From positions 1-64,000 of the forward strand of contig NZ_FQVM01000002.1 of the NCBI RefSeq assembly GCF_900129365.1: 64,000 bases of DNA, read 5' to 3'. The DNA is from Clostridium fallax (GTDB lineage: Bacteria > Bacillota > Clostridia > Clostridiales > Clostridiaceae). The position numbers and the translations under genes are program-made. Below, in pieces: positions 26,480-35,611 of this stretch. Under the pieces are notes generated by a model, which saw only the letters and a list, made by a program, of their open reading frames with translations, did no database searches and was not told the origin of the DNA. Positions within the stretch are counted from its first letter, which is position 1. The number at the start of each line of letters is the position of its first letter.

Positions 26480-27367
26480 ATGAACGAAAGAAAGTTAAAA
26501 ATATATTATGAAGTTGCAACATCTTTAAATATGACAAAGGTTGCAGAGAGAATGTTTATAAGTCAACCGTCTATTTCCCAAGCAATAAAAGAGATTGAAG
26601 AGGAAATGGATTGTATATTTTTTGAACGCTTAGGAAAAAAATTATATTTAACATATGAAGGTGAGGTATTTTTAAGCTATGCAAGAAGAATACTAAATCT
26701 TATGGAGGAAAGTAAATGTAGAATAAAAAGCTTTAAAAATATAGAAGCAGGATATATATCTATAGGAGCAAGTACAACCATAGGAGTGCATCTTCTACCA
26801 AGTATAGTAAGAAATTTTTCTAAAGAATATCCTATGGTTGATATATCTTTGGAGATAAAAAATACAGATGAAATAGTAAATATGATATTAGATAATACTA
26901 TAGATTTGGGATTGATTGAAGGAGAAGTAAATTTAGATGAACTTATAATAAATGATTTTTATATAGATGAATTAGTTTTTATAGCTCCTTTAGAGCATCA
27001 TTGGAAGGATAAAAAGTACTTAGATAAAACTGATTTTAATGATGAGACTCTTATTTTAAGAGAAAATGGTAGCGGAACTAGAATGATAGTTGAAAGAGCT
27101 TTAAAAAACAAGGGTATAATATACAATACTCATATGGAAATAGGCCATAATGAAGCTATAAAGAAATTGGTTAAGAATGGTTTTGGAGTATCTTGTATAT
27201 CTAAACTTTGTATAGAAAAGGATGAAGAAAAAGATTTTATAATTAGAAGAATGAAAGATGGGAAAATCATTAGAAACTTTTACTTAGTTTATCATAAGGA
27301 TAAATTTATAAGTAAATTACTTAATATATTTTTACAATATGTTAAAGAAAAAAGTTTATTTATTTAA
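26480..27367 (+). CDS. LysR-family transcriptional regulator
   Basis: A 295-residue regulator. The N-terminal winged helix reads LKIYYEVATSLNMTKVAERMFISQPSISQAIKEIEEEM, followed by the linker helix and a periplasmic-binding-like effector domain with the typical YISIGASTTIGVHLLPSIV and LILRENGSGTRM motifs. The effector domain resembles the CysL group, which answers sulfur or other anionic metabolites; that placement is tentative. It is 23 bases downstream of the potD-like gene, in the same direction, with a GGAGAG site. LysR proteins usually act on a divergent neighbour, which is not the case here. Confidence 0.88.
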   Translation: MNERKLKIYYEVATSLNMTKVAERMFISQPSISQAIKEIEEEMDCIFFERLGKKLYLTYEGEVFLSYARRILNLMEESKCRIKSFKNIEAGYISIGASTTIGVHLLPSIVRNFSKEYPMVDISLEIKNTDEIVNMILDNTIDLGLIEGEVNLDELIINDFYIDELVFIAPLEHHWKDKKYLDKTDFNDETLILRENGSGTRMIVERALKNKGIIYNTHMEIGHNEAIKKLVKNGFGVSCISKLCIEKDEEKDFIIRRMKDGKIIRNFYLVYHKDKFISKLLNIFLQYVKEKSLFI

Positions 27368-27405
27368 AGAATAAAAATATATTATTATTTTATATGATTT
27401 TACCT

Positions 27406-27453
27406 AATAAGAAAGTCCTAACTTAAAATTTTAAGTTAGGACTTTCTTATTTT
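27406..27453. terminator. Intrinsic terminator after the LysR gene
   Basis: A 46-base perfect palindrome centred in AAAATTTT (arms start AATAAGAAAGTCCTAACTT), followed by TTTTT. Confidence 0.88.
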
Positions 27454-27583
27454 TAAACTTTAATCAAATTTAAGATTTTATAAAATGTATTTATTAGTTT
27501 AAGCAATATATTTGGATAAAAAAGAATTGAGATGGAATAATAATAAAGAATTTTAATGAAATTTATATTAAGGAGGTATTTTA

Positions 27584-28450
27584 ATGAATAATAATTTTCC
27601 TAAAAGTTTTCCAGATCAATATCAGGATAAACATCCAGGAATAGAAAGTATTATGAACCCTAATCCTATATTTCAAATGGATGGATATAATATAAGTTCA
27701 AATAGATTAAAGGATAAAGTAGCAATAATAACTGGTGGAGATAGTGGAATAGGTAGAGCAGTATCTATTGCATATGCTAAAGAAGGAGCAAAAGTAGCTA
27801 TAGTATACTATGATGAAAAAGAGGATGCTAAAGAAACAAAAGATATAATAGAAAAGGCTGGAGGTAATTGTCTTTTAATAGAAGGTGATATTTCTAAAGA
27901 AAATTTTTGCTGTAATGCAATAAAAGAAGTAATAAATTCTTATGGTGGTATAGATATATTAGTAAATAATGCAGCTGTTCAATATTGCAGAGAAAATATT
28001 CAAGATATTCCATCTGAGCAGTTTGTTAAAACTTTTAATATAAATGTATTTGGAACTTTTTATATGGTTAAAGCAGCATTACCATATTTAAAAGAAGGCT
28101 CTTCAATAATAAATACTACTTCTGTGGTGGCGTATCATGGTCATAAAAAATTAATTGACTATTCTTCAAGTAAGGGCGCATTAACTACCTTAACAAGATC
28201 TTTAGCTATAAATTTAGCTGATAAAGGAATAAGAGTTAATGCTGTAGCACCAGGACCTATATGGACTCCTCTAATAGTTTCAAGTTTTAAAGGAACAGAT
28301 ATAACAGAGTTTGGAGTTAATACCCCTTTAGGAAGGGCTGGTCAACCTGTAGAATTATCAGGAGCATATGTATTTTTAGCTTCTAAAGATGCATCATATA
28401 TAACAGGAGAAACAATTCATGTTAATGGTGGAGAAATAATAAACGGATAA
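27584..28450 (+). CDS. Short-chain dehydrogenase/reductase (YhxC/YghA-like)
   Basis: A 288-residue SDR with a 40-residue N-terminal extension (FPKSFPDQYQDKHPGIESIM) that marks the YhxC/YghA group of glucose/alcohol dehydrogenase-like proteins. The nucleotide-binding motif is TGGDSGIGRAV, the structural motif NNAA, and the catalytic set Ser in NTTSVVAYHG with Tyr-Lys in DYSSSKGAL. Substrate unknown; relatives are stress-induced. Monocistronic: own AGGAGG site and a terminator at 28481. Confidence 0.9.
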   Translation: MNNNFPKSFPDQYQDKHPGIESIMNPNPIFQMDGYNISSNRLKDKVAIITGGDSGIGRAVSIAYAKEGAKVAIVYYDEKEDAKETKDIIEKAGGNCLLIEGDISKENFCCNAIKEVINSYGGIDILVNNAAVQYCRENIQDIPSEQFVKTFNINVFGTFYMVKAALPYLKEGSSIINTTSVVAYHGHKKLIDYSSSKGALTTLTRSLAINLADKGIRVNAVAPGPIWTPLIVSSFKGTDITEFGVNTPLGRAGQPVELSGAYVFLASKDASYITGETIHVNGGEIING

Positions 28451-28480
28451 AATCAATTATATTTAAAATAAATTGTTATA

Positions 28481-28514
28481 AAAATTAGCTATTTTATAAA
28501 ATAGCTAATTTTTT
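28481..28514 (+). terminator. Intrinsic terminator after the YhxC-like gene
   Basis: AAAATTAGCTATTTT and AAAATAGCTAATTTT form a near-perfect stem followed by TTG and TTTTT. Confidence 0.85.
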
Positions 28515-28601
28515 GTTTTTAATCAATGATTTAGTCTTATATAATTTTAAGATATAATTATAAATATAATAATAAATATTTGATTTTTATGAGGTAAGCA
28601 T

Positions 28602-29051
28602 ATGTATTTTGTGATAAAACATTTTAAAGAATTATCAATAAATGAATTATATGAGATAGTAAAATCTAGATTTGAGGTTTTTGTTTCTGAACAAAAAATA
28701 GTAGAGCAAGATTTTGATGATGTAGATAAGGAAAGTTATCATTTATTTGCTATTAAAGATAAACGAGTAATTGCTTATTGTAGGGTGATACCTTTGTCTA
28801 AGGAATATAATACTCCATCTATAGGTAGAGTTTTGGTTTTAAAAGAATATAGAAGAAAAAAACTAGCTTTTAATATTATGACAGAAGCGATAAGTTTTAT
28901 AAAAGATAATTTAAAGAAAGAGGAAGTAACTTTATCAGCTCAAGAATATATAGTAGATTTTTATAAATCATTAGGATTTGTAGAAGCATCTAATAAATAT
29001 ATAGAGGCTGGAATACCTCACATAAAAATGAAGTTAAAACTTTTAATATGA
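28602..29051 (+). CDS. ElaA-like GNAT acetyltransferase
   Basis: A 149-residue single-domain GNAT protein. The opening (ELYEIVKSRFEVFVSEQKIVEQDFDDVDKESYHL) is the ElaA-type N terminus. The acetyl-CoA-binding motif follows as IGRVLVLKEYRRKKLAFNIM, and the C-terminal element is LSAQEYIVDFYKSLGFVEASNKYIEAGIPHIKM. Substrate unknown. It is followed within 11 bases by an SDR gene and probably shares its transcript. The ribosome site is GAGGT. Confidence 0.85.
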   Translation: MYFVIKHFKELSINELYEIVKSRFEVFVSEQKIVEQDFDDVDKESYHLFAIKDKRVIAYCRVIPLSKEYNTPSIGRVLVLKEYRRKKLAFNIMTEAISFIKDNLKKEEVTLSAQEYIVDFYKSLGFVEASNKYIEAGIPHIKMKLKLLI

Positions 29052-29061
29052 GGTGAGAATT

Positions 29062-29832
29062 TTGGAGATAACATTAATAACTGGAGCCACTTCTGGGATA
29101 GGATATGAGTTAGCTAAATTATTTGCAAGAGATGGTAATAATCTTTTGCTAATAGGAAGAAATAAAAATAAGATGAAGGAAATAAAAGAAAGTTTAGAAG
29201 AAAATTATAAAATAAATGTCTTTACTTTAATAAAAGATTTAAAAAAAGAACAATCTGGGGAAGAAATATATAATTATGTGGAGAAAAACAATTTAATTGT
29301 GGACAATCTAATAAATAATGCTGGCTTTGGAAGTTTTGGATGCTTTAATGATATTGATAGAATTTGGGATTTAGATATGATTAAGGTAAATATATTTGCA
29401 TTAACAAATCTAACAAAGTTATTTTTACCTAATATGATGAAAAGAAATAAGGGTGGAATATTAAATGTAGCTTCTACAGCGGCTTTTCAGGGAGGCCCTT
29501 TAATGGCGGTTTATTATGGAACTAAAGCTTATGTTTTGTCTATATCTGAAGCTTTGGCAGAAGAATTAGTAAATACAAATATTAAAGTAAGTGTTTTATG
29601 CCCTGGACCAGTGGATACATCTTTTCAAAGTGTTGCAAAGGTTAAAAAGTCTTCATTTGCAAAAGGTTATATGATGGAGGCTAAGTTTGTTGCTAAGAAA
29701 GGTTATGATGGATTTAGAAAAGGGAAAACTATAATTATTCCAGGATTTAAAAATAAATTACTAATACAAGGATTAAGAATATTACCGAGAAAATTAGTTA
29801 GTAAGGTAATTAAAAGGGTTAATAATGGTTAA
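29062..29832 (+). CDS. Short-chain dehydrogenase/reductase (DltE/YqjQ-like)
   Basis: A 256-residue classical SDR: TGATSGIGYELA at the N terminus, NNAGFGSFG, catalytic Ser in VASTAAFQGGP and Tyr-Lys in YYGTKAYVLSISEAL. A C-terminal PRKLVSKVIKRV tail is typical of the YqjQ/DltE-like group, whose substrates are poorly known. A GTG at 29053 is in frame, but it belongs to the AGGTGA ribosome site, which is correctly spaced for TTG 29062. Second gene of a two-gene operon with the ElaA-like acetyltransferase. Confidence 0.87.
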   Translation: MEITLITGATSGIGYELAKLFARDGNNLLLIGRNKNKMKEIKESLEENYKINVFTLIKDLKKEQSGEEIYNYVEKNNLIVDNLINNAGFGSFGCFNDIDRIWDLDMIKVNIFALTNLTKLFLPNMMKRNKGGILNVASTAAFQGGPLMAVYYGTKAYVLSISEALAEELVNTNIKVSVLCPGPVDTSFQSVAKVKKSSFAKGYMMEAKFVAKKGYDGFRKGKTIIIPGFKNKLLIQGLRILPRKLVSKVIKRVNNG

Positions 29833-29857
29833 ATTATATAAAGGTAACTTTCAATAT

Positions 29858-29899
29858 AAAAAGCTAATTTAGACTTTAATTTTCTAAATTAGCTTTTTA
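29858..29899. terminator. Bidirectional terminator between the SDR and macrodomain genes
   Basis: AAAAAGCTAATTTAG and CTAAATTAGCTTTTT pair perfectly. The genes are convergent, so it can serve both. Confidence 0.85.
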
Positions 29900-29928
29900 T
29901 AACTAATAACTTATATTTAAATTAGTAA

Positions 29929-30570
29929 TTAATCATTATCAACTAATGAATTATAGACATTAAATGTTTTTTCATCATAACAAACTATAATAACTTCATC
30001 CAAGCTATTATTTTTTTCTAAGAAAGATTTTATTGTATCAATGGCGATAGAAGCAGCTTCTTTTAATGGATAATTATATGCACCAGTGCTTATAGATGGA
30101 AATGCCACTGTTTTTAATGGGTTTTTTTCAATAATATTAAGTGCTTTTTTCTCGCAATTTTCTAGAGATAAATTATGACAACCATTAAATCTATGAAGTT
30201 TATTTTTTACTAAGTTAATACATTGATTTACGTATTCTTCCTTATAATTAGCGCAAAGTTTTAATGAATTTTCATAGGCATTTTTTAATTTAACGCTTTC
30301 ATTAAAATTTCCACCTCTCCAAATAGGGCCAACAGCATGTATTATCCATTTTACACCATTAGAAGATAAATTATATGATTTTGTAATTTTTGCTTCTCCA
30401 GTCTTACAGCCATTTAAAGCTCTGCATTCATCTAAAAGTTCGCTTCCGGCAGCTTTATGTATAGCTCCATCTACTCCACCACCTCCTAAAAGAGATGTAT
30501 TTGCTGCATTTACAATAGCGTCACAATTTTGTTTAGTTATATCACCTAATATAACAGAAATTTTAGACAT
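29929..30570 (-). CDS. Macrodomain protein (O-acetyl-ADP-ribose deacetylase-like)
   Basis: A 213-residue macrodomain of the YmdB/MacroD type, which binds ADP-ribose and removes it or its acetyl esters. Motifs are visible: GDITKQNCDAIVNAANTSLLGGGGVDGAIHKAAG (split here across the ADP-ribose pocket), then CKTGEAKIT, IHAVGP and FPSISTGAYNYP. It is about 35 residues longer than YmdB. The extra segment between AYENSLKLC and KTVAFPSIS contains CINLVKNKLHRFNGCHNLSLENC with three Cys and a His, which could bind metal. Convergent with the SDR gene. Confidence 0.9.
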   Translation of the reverse strand: MSKISVILGDITKQNCDAIVNAANTSLLGGGGVDGAIHKAAGSELLDECRALNGCKTGEAKITKSYNLSSNGVKWIIHAVGPIWRGGNFNESVKLKNAYENSLKLCANYKEEYVNQCINLVKNKLHRFNGCHNLSLENCEKKALNIIEKNPLKTVAFPSISTGAYNYPLKEAASIAIDTIKSFLEKNNSLDEVIIVCYDEKTFNVYNSLVDND

Positions 30571-30654
30571 GTAATCACCTCAAATATTTATTCTAACCAA
30601 TATTATATAATACTTTTAAGAGGAAGTGTAACTAATGCAGGTTTTATTTTTCAA

Positions 30655-30703
30655 TAAAAAAGACTATCTTAGGAGAGATAGTTTTAAGATAATCTTTTTT
30701 AAA
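30655..30703 (-). terminator. Terminator downstream of the 41-residue ORF
   Basis: On the minus strand AAAAAAGATTATCTTA pairs with TAAGATAGTCTTTTTT, ending in a T run. It follows the stop of the small ORF at 30722. Confidence 0.65.
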
Positions 30704-30721
30704 AAAATTATGTATAGTAAG

Positions 30722-30847
30722 TTATCTATTAATGTGATCTTGTTTTTTGCTTTTTAAGATTTTTAAAATATTTGGTAGATAAGAATCATAATTTGATATT
30801 AACCAAGTTATAATAACAATAAATGAAACGAAAACTATGATAGACAT
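30722..30847 (-). CDS. Small single-span membrane protein (41 residues)
   Basis: ATG at 30847 is preceded by GAAGGGATG at good spacing and opens a 41-codon frame. The first 18 residues are hydrophobic (MSIIVFVSFIVIITWLIS), followed by a basic, polar tail ending KSKKQDHINR. A terminator follows. The combination of ribosome site, membrane helix plus basic tail, and terminator makes it a likely real small gene. No family recognised. It is divergent from the DNA glycosylase gene. Confidence 0.55.
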   Translation of the reverse strand: MSIIVFVSFIVIITWLISNYDSYLPNILKILKSKKQDHINR

Positions 30848-30970
30848 ATATTACATCCCTTCAAATTATTTACAAATATAATTATAATATTATAATATTT
30901 AAAAAGGATAACAAATTTATTAAATATTTCTAAAATATAACTTAATTTTAAGAGAGGAGATATTTTATTT

Positions 30971-31579
30971 ATGAAGCTTGATAGAAAGTTTTTTGAAAGA
31001 GATACACTAATAGTAGCAAAGGAATTACTAGGCAAAATATTAGTGAGAAATAAAAATAATGAAATAATAAAATGTAGGATAGTTGAGACAGAAGCCTATA
31101 TAGGGCCAATTGATAAGGCTTGTCATGCTTATGGCGGTAAAAAAACAGACAGAGTAAAACCTTTATATGGTAAAGCAGCAGTAGCATATGTTTATTTTAT
31201 TTATGGATTGTATCATTGTATTAATATAACAACAGGACAAGAAGGTTCACCGGAATGTGTTTTAATAAGGGCTGTAGAACCAATACAGGGAATAGATTAT
31301 ATGAGTTTAAATAGATACAATGAACCATACGATAAAATTAATAGATATAAAAGAAAAAATTTATGTAATGGACCATCAAAAATGACTATGGCTTGTAATA
31401 TTACAAAAGAAGATAATTGGGTTGATTTAACAGAAAGTGAAGATCTTTATATAGAAAATGATGAAAGTAAGTTTAATATAATAGAAGCCAAAAGAATAGG
31501 AATAGATTATGCGGAAGAGGCTAAGGATTTTCTTTGGAGGTTTTATATAGAGGGGAATCAATATATATCTAAAAAATAA
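30971..31579 (+). CDS. 3-methyladenine DNA glycosylase (AAG/Mpg family)
   Basis: A 202-residue base-excision repair enzyme of the AAG family that removes alkylated purines and hypoxanthine. Visible family features: FFERDTLIVAKELLGKIL, the active-site Glu in RIVETEAYIGPIDKACHAYGG, the base-flipping Tyr region VYFIYGLYHCINI, and CNGPSKMTMACNI near the C terminus. The start follows GAGAGGAG. It is a single gene with a small membrane-protein gene behind it. Confidence 0.94.
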   Translation: MKLDRKFFERDTLIVAKELLGKILVRNKNNEIIKCRIVETEAYIGPIDKACHAYGGKKTDRVKPLYGKAAVAYVYFIYGLYHCINITTGQEGSPECVLIRAVEPIQGIDYMSLNRYNEPYDKINRYKRKNLCNGPSKMTMACNITKEDNWVDLTESEDLYIENDESKFNIIEAKRIGIDYAEEAKDFLWRFYIEGNQYISKK

Positions 31580-31664
31580 AGATTAATTTATATAGCATTT
31601 AACTAGTTTTATATATATTTATTCTATTAAAGAATAAATATACTTATACAAGGAGATTACATAT

Positions 31665-31847
31665 ATGAGTATGTTATTAGTAACAATATTTCTTATTTTT
31701 ATGTTTGGAAGGATAATATATGTAGATATGTATTTAGAAGATAAAGAGGAAGATATTAATTTAAGTGAATTTAAGTTTATGTATAAAGAAAAAGAGAACA
31801 TAATAATATATTTTGATAAAGTAACTGGATACATATATGAATATTAA
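31665..31847 (+). CDS. Small membrane-anchored hypothetical protein (60 residues)
   Basis: A 60-residue protein with an N-terminal hydrophobic helix (MLLVTIFLIFMFGRIIYV) and an acidic segment (EDKEEDINL). A C-terminal beta-like stretch with aromatic residues (YFDKVTGYIYEY) follows. CAAGGAGATT lies at correct distance, and a terminator follows, so it is probably a real gene. No family recognised. It could share the transcript of the DNA glycosylase gene 85 bases upstream. Confidence 0.55.
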   Translation: MSMLLVTIFLIFMFGRIIYVDMYLEDKEEDINLSEFKFMYKEKENIIIYFDKVTGYIYEY

Positions 31848-31888
31848 ATAATTAAAAATTTACATATATATATTTAATAAAATTTTTA

Positions 31889-31931
31889 AAAGTTGATGGT
31901 AATTATAAATTAATTATCATCAACTTTTAAA
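31889..31931. terminator. Bidirectional terminator before the opp genes
   Basis: AAAAGTTGATGGTAATTA and TAATTATCATCAACTTTT form a strong stem with T tracts on both strands. Confidence 0.8.
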
Positions 31932-31962
31932 TAATATATAGGAATTAAAATATTTATATAAA

Positions 31963-32784
31963 TTAGTTTATATTTAAGTTATCATTTAATTTATCACTTA
32001 TAATAGTTAAGCTTAATATTGTAAGAAATATTAATAAACCGGGGAAAATAGCAAGATACAGATTATCAAATATATGCTTTTGAGCATCCTGAAGCATATT
32101 TCCCCAAGAAGCTAAAGGCAACTGAATTCCTAAGCCTAAGAAGCTTAAAGCGGATTCTGTTAAAATAGCATTGGCCACATTTAATGATGCAGATACTAAT
32201 ATAACACTTTTTAAGTTATATATTACATATTTAAATATTACAGTTATAGGTTTTAGTCCTAAAGCTTCTGCTGCCAAAAAGTATTCATTTTGTTTAATAT
32301 TTATAGTTTCTCCACGCACTATTCTGGCTACATTCATCCAACTTAATAAGCCTATGATTATAATTATTGTAGAAATACTAGGTTTAAGATAACTATTTAA
32401 AACTATTAGAACTAAAAAGCTAGGAATACTCATTAGAAAGTCCAATAATCTCATTAAAAAGTTATCAAGTTTACCACCAATATAGCCACTTAACACCCCC
32501 ACTAATGTACCTAAAACTATAGAGATAATCATTGAAACTATTCCTATGGTTAAAGAGATTCTTCCACCATAAAGAGCTCTAGAAAAATAATCTCTACCCA
32601 AATCATCTGTACCAAATATATGTGAAATAGTTGGTTTTTCCAATTTATTATATATATTTATTTTATTTGGGTCTGTAGAAATAAAACATGATGCAATTAT
32701 AAGTAATACTATTAATGTTATAGTAATTATAGCGAAGGCGAAAAATTTATCTTTTTTTAATTGTAAATAAATTTTATTAAACAT
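31963..32784 (-). CDS. Peptide/nickel-type ABC permease (OppC/DppC)
   Basis: A 273-residue permease with an N-terminal anchor helix and the six-helix core typical of OppC/DppC. FGTDDLGRDYFSRALYGGRISL is the family hallmark, and the coupling motif is the EAA-like EALGLKPITVIFKYVIYNLKS. It is the last gene of the minus-strand oppA-oppB-oppC group. No oppD or oppF ATPase gene follows; a terminator and the small membrane-protein gene come next. Confidence 0.92.
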   Translation of the reverse strand: MFNKIYLQLKKDKFFAFAIITITLIVLLIIASCFISTDPNKINIYNKLEKPTISHIFGTDDLGRDYFSRALYGGRISLTIGIVSMIISIVLGTLVGVLSGYIGGKLDNFLMRLLDFLMSIPSFLVLIVLNSYLKPSISTIIIIIGLLSWMNVARIVRGETINIKQNEYFLAAEALGLKPITVIFKYVIYNLKSVILVSASLNVANAILTESALSFLGLGIQLPLASWGNMLQDAQKHIFDNLYLAIFPGLLIFLTILSLTIISDKLNDNLNIN

Positions 32785-33747
32785 TTAAAATCCTCCTTTA
32801 CTATTAACATTGATTTTAGGATTTAATATTATATATAAAGTATCAGATATTAAGTTTCCAATTATTAAAAATAAAGAGGAAAATAGTGTTATTGCCATTA
32901 TTATAGGATAGTCTCTTGAAAATATAGAATCTATCATTAATCTTCCCATACCAGGCCATGAAAAGATTACTTCTGTAACAAAGGCTCCTGTAACTAATCT
33001 TTGTATGCTCATTCCTAGGATGGTTACAATAGGCGTAAGAGAATTTTTAAGTACGTGTTTAAAGAAAATTTTTTTATTAGATAATCCTTTTGATTTAGCA
33101 GTAGTTACATACTGTTTTCTCAATTCCTTATAAACACTACTTCTTGTATACCTTGTAAATACAGAAATATTATAGAGGCTTAATGTTAATAATGGTAATA
33201 TGAGATGTTTTAAAAAATCTATTGGTGAATTATTGCCTATGCTATTCATTCCACTAGAAGGAAGAAGTTTAAGCTTTACAGAAAATATTGCTATAAGCAT
33301 CATTCCTATCCAAAATGATGGAAGAGATAAACCAACGTAATTTAACACAGTGATTAATCTATCTATTAATGAATTCCTTTTTATTGAGCTAAATATACCT
33401 AAAGGTATAGAAATTATTACTGATAATATTAAAGAAGTTCCGACTAATAGAAGAGTGTTGTATAGTCGTTCCAATATTTGGGGTAATACTGGCATATGAT
33501 TTATTAGAGAATATCCAAAATTACCAGTAAAAACACTTTTTAACCAAGAAAAATATCTAATAAAAATACTTTGGTTTAATCCCATATTATTTTTTAAATT
33601 TTCTATATCATCAAAAGACATAAGTGGAGTTATATAAGCATCTGAAGGATCACCAGGAGCTAATTCTAAAAGCATAAATGAAACTATAGAAATAAATAAA
33701 AGCATAGGAATTAAGCTTTTAATTCTTTTAAATATAATTTTTATCAT
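32785..33747 (-). CDS. Peptide/nickel-type ABC permease (OppB/DppB)
   Basis: A 320-residue six-helix permease. The N-terminal RIKSLIPMLLFISIVSFMLLELAPGDP is the OppB/DppB signature, and the EAA loop reads RSSVYKELRKQYVTTAKSKGLSNKKI (the ATPase-contact helix). A further in-frame ATG at 33759 is possible, but GAGGT lies properly before ATG 33747. It abuts oppC with no gap and pairs with it to form the channel. Confidence 0.92.
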   Translation of the reverse strand: MIKIIFKRIKSLIPMLLFISIVSFMLLELAPGDPSDAYITPLMSFDDIENLKNNMGLNQSIFIRYFSWLKSVFTGNFGYSLINHMPVLPQILERLYNTLLLVGTSLILSVIISIPLGIFSSIKRNSLIDRLITVLNYVGLSLPSFWIGMMLIAIFSVKLKLLPSSGMNSIGNNSPIDFLKHLILPLLTLSLYNISVFTRYTRSSVYKELRKQYVTTAKSKGLSNKKIFFKHVLKNSLTPIVTILGMSIQRLVTGAFVTEVIFSWPGMGRLMIDSIFSRDYPIIMAITLFSSLFLIIGNLISDTLYIILNPKINVNSKGGF

Positions 33748-33794
33748 AAAGTACCTCATTTAAAAGAGGGGAATAAAGTATCCCCAAAAAATTA

Positions 33795-35360
33795 TTATTC
33801 AATATATAATTTTGACCAATCTTCAAACATGTTAGCGCTTATTGGTTTTGCATCGTCTATACCTTTTAAGTTCTTATTTGCAATCATTAAGTTTTGTTCA
33901 TAATCAATAGTATATACAGGAGCATCTTGTGATATTAATTGTTGAAGCTTTATATAAATATTTTTTCTTTTTTCTGTATCTAACTCCTCTGCACCTTTTT
34001 CCCATAGAGAATCTACTACTTCATTACTATAATTAGTTTGATTGTGGAATCTACCAGTTTGATACATTCCTCTATAAGGGTTAGGTTCTAAACCCCATGC
34101 ATATCCGTTAACTAAAATGTCATTATCTGTATTATCACTAAATAGAACTTTAAAAAAAGCTTTGCTTTCATAAGGAACTACTTCTGCATCTATACCAATA
34201 TCTTTTAGTTGCTGTTGAGCAACAAGTGCATAATTTTTATGGGCAAATCGTCCAGTATTATATGCAATTTTTAGTTTATCTATATTAACGCCACTTTCAG
34301 CCAATAATTTTTTGGCTGTATCAATATTATGATCATAACCTTCTACATTTTCTTCAGCATAGAAATCTGCCCCAGGAACTAATATTGATTTTGCTTCTTG
34401 TGAATCTGTAGATCCATAAGCTGATTTTATCATTTCCTTCCTATCTAAGGCATATGAAATAGCCTTTCTAAATTTGTCATTTTTCATATAATCCTTATTT
34501 TGATTAAATACCATATAGTTTAATCTATCTTCGCTATAGGTATAGGTTTGAAAATTTTTATTATTTTTGGCTTTATCAAATAGTTCTACACTACCTTTCA
34601 TAAATGTAATTTCTCCATTGTTTAATGCTGCCTCTTGAGATGCTTCATTTGGAATTATTTTTACTGCAATTTTATTAGCTTTAGGAGAACCATTGAAATA
34701 ATCATTATATTTTTCAAATATTATTTTTTCACCTTTTTTCCATTCCTTAAATTTAAAAGGTCCAGAACCTATTGGTTCATTATTTTTTTCAGATTTTGCA
34801 ATAGAATCTTCACCTTCATAAATATGTTTTGGTATAGGAGTTAATTTTGACATACTATATAAAAATGATGAACTAGGAACAGGTAAAGTTACCTTAGTTG
34901 TAAGATTATTTATTTTTTCTGCTGCAACAGGTTGTCCTTCTATTAGTAGGGTTTCTCTTTGACTAGAATTTTGCTTTTCATCTAATATGGTGTTAATTGT
35001 AAATACTATATCATCTGAAGTAATAGGTTGACCATCGTGCCATTTTAAGTCTTTTTTAAGGGTTATAATTAATTCTTTATTGTTATTAAAATCTATATTA
35101 TCAGCTAGATAATATGTGATTTCTCCTTTCTTATAGGTATAAAGTGGTGAGTACATAATATTTGATACTGCTGTTGCTTCTCTTACATTTGTAAAAGCAG
35201 GATTTATTGTATCTGGATCACTAGGAATGGCAAAAACTATTGTATTATTTTCATTGTTATTTGAATTAGTAGAATCTTTTTGACCACAACCTACTAATAC
35301 TGTCATTGATGCTACTATTAATCCTATGGTTAACATGTTTTTTATTTTTTTAAAATTCAT
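33795..35360 (-). CDS. Family 5 extracellular solute-binding lipoprotein (OppA/DppA-like)
   Basis: A 521-residue lipoprotein with signal peptide and lipobox (LVGC, Cys25). Family 5 features are FAIPSDPDTINPAFTNVREA, LKKDLKWHDGQPITSDDIVFT, IGSGPFKFKEW and FRKAISYALDRKEMI. Likely ligand is a short peptide, though nickel-chelate and sugar binders share the fold. First gene of the oppABC group, with an AGGTA ribosome site. It would depend on ATPases encoded elsewhere. Confidence 0.92.
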   Translation of the reverse strand: MNFKKIKNMLTIGLIVASMTVLVGCGQKDSTNSNNNENNTIVFAIPSDPDTINPAFTNVREATAVSNIMYSPLYTYKKGEITYYLADNIDFNNNKELIITLKKDLKWHDGQPITSDDIVFTINTILDEKQNSSQRETLLIEGQPVAAEKINNLTTKVTLPVPSSSFLYSMSKLTPIPKHIYEGEDSIAKSEKNNEPIGSGPFKFKEWKKGEKIIFEKYNDYFNGSPKANKIAVKIIPNEASQEAALNNGEITFMKGSVELFDKAKNNKNFQTYTYSEDRLNYMVFNQNKDYMKNDKFRKAISYALDRKEMIKSAYGSTDSQEAKSILVPGADFYAEENVEGYDHNIDTAKKLLAESGVNIDKLKIAYNTGRFAHKNYALVAQQQLKDIGIDAEVVPYESKAFFKVLFSDNTDNDILVNGYAWGLEPNPYRGMYQTGRFHNQTNYSNEVVDSLWEKGAEELDTEKRKNIYIKLQQLISQDAPVYTIDYEQNLMIANKNLKGIDDAKPISANMFEDWSKLYIE

Positions 35361-35498
35361 AAAATACCTCCAAGTTCATTAAAAATTCAAATTTAATTAA
35401 TATATTATACATATTGCTAAATTTTTACAATAACTATTTATATTATCTATAAATTTGTAAATATGTATAGAAATGATAAATAAATAAGACAGATAAAA

Positions 35499-35540
35499 TT
35501 AAAAAAGTGTTGAAGTATAATAAAATCAACACTTTTTTAC
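35499..35540. terminator. Intrinsic terminator upstream of the oppA-like gene
   Basis: AAAAAAGTGTTGA and TCAACACTTTTTT form a stem with T tracts on both strands. It ends the proline-rich gene on the minus strand. A second hairpin (ACTATAATTGTTTTT and complement) lies at about 35580-35607. Confidence 0.75.
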
Positions 35541-35611
35541 AATTTAATATATAGTTTTGGAATAATAAAATAATATAATACTATAATTGTTTTTAAATAA
35601 TTATAGTATTA

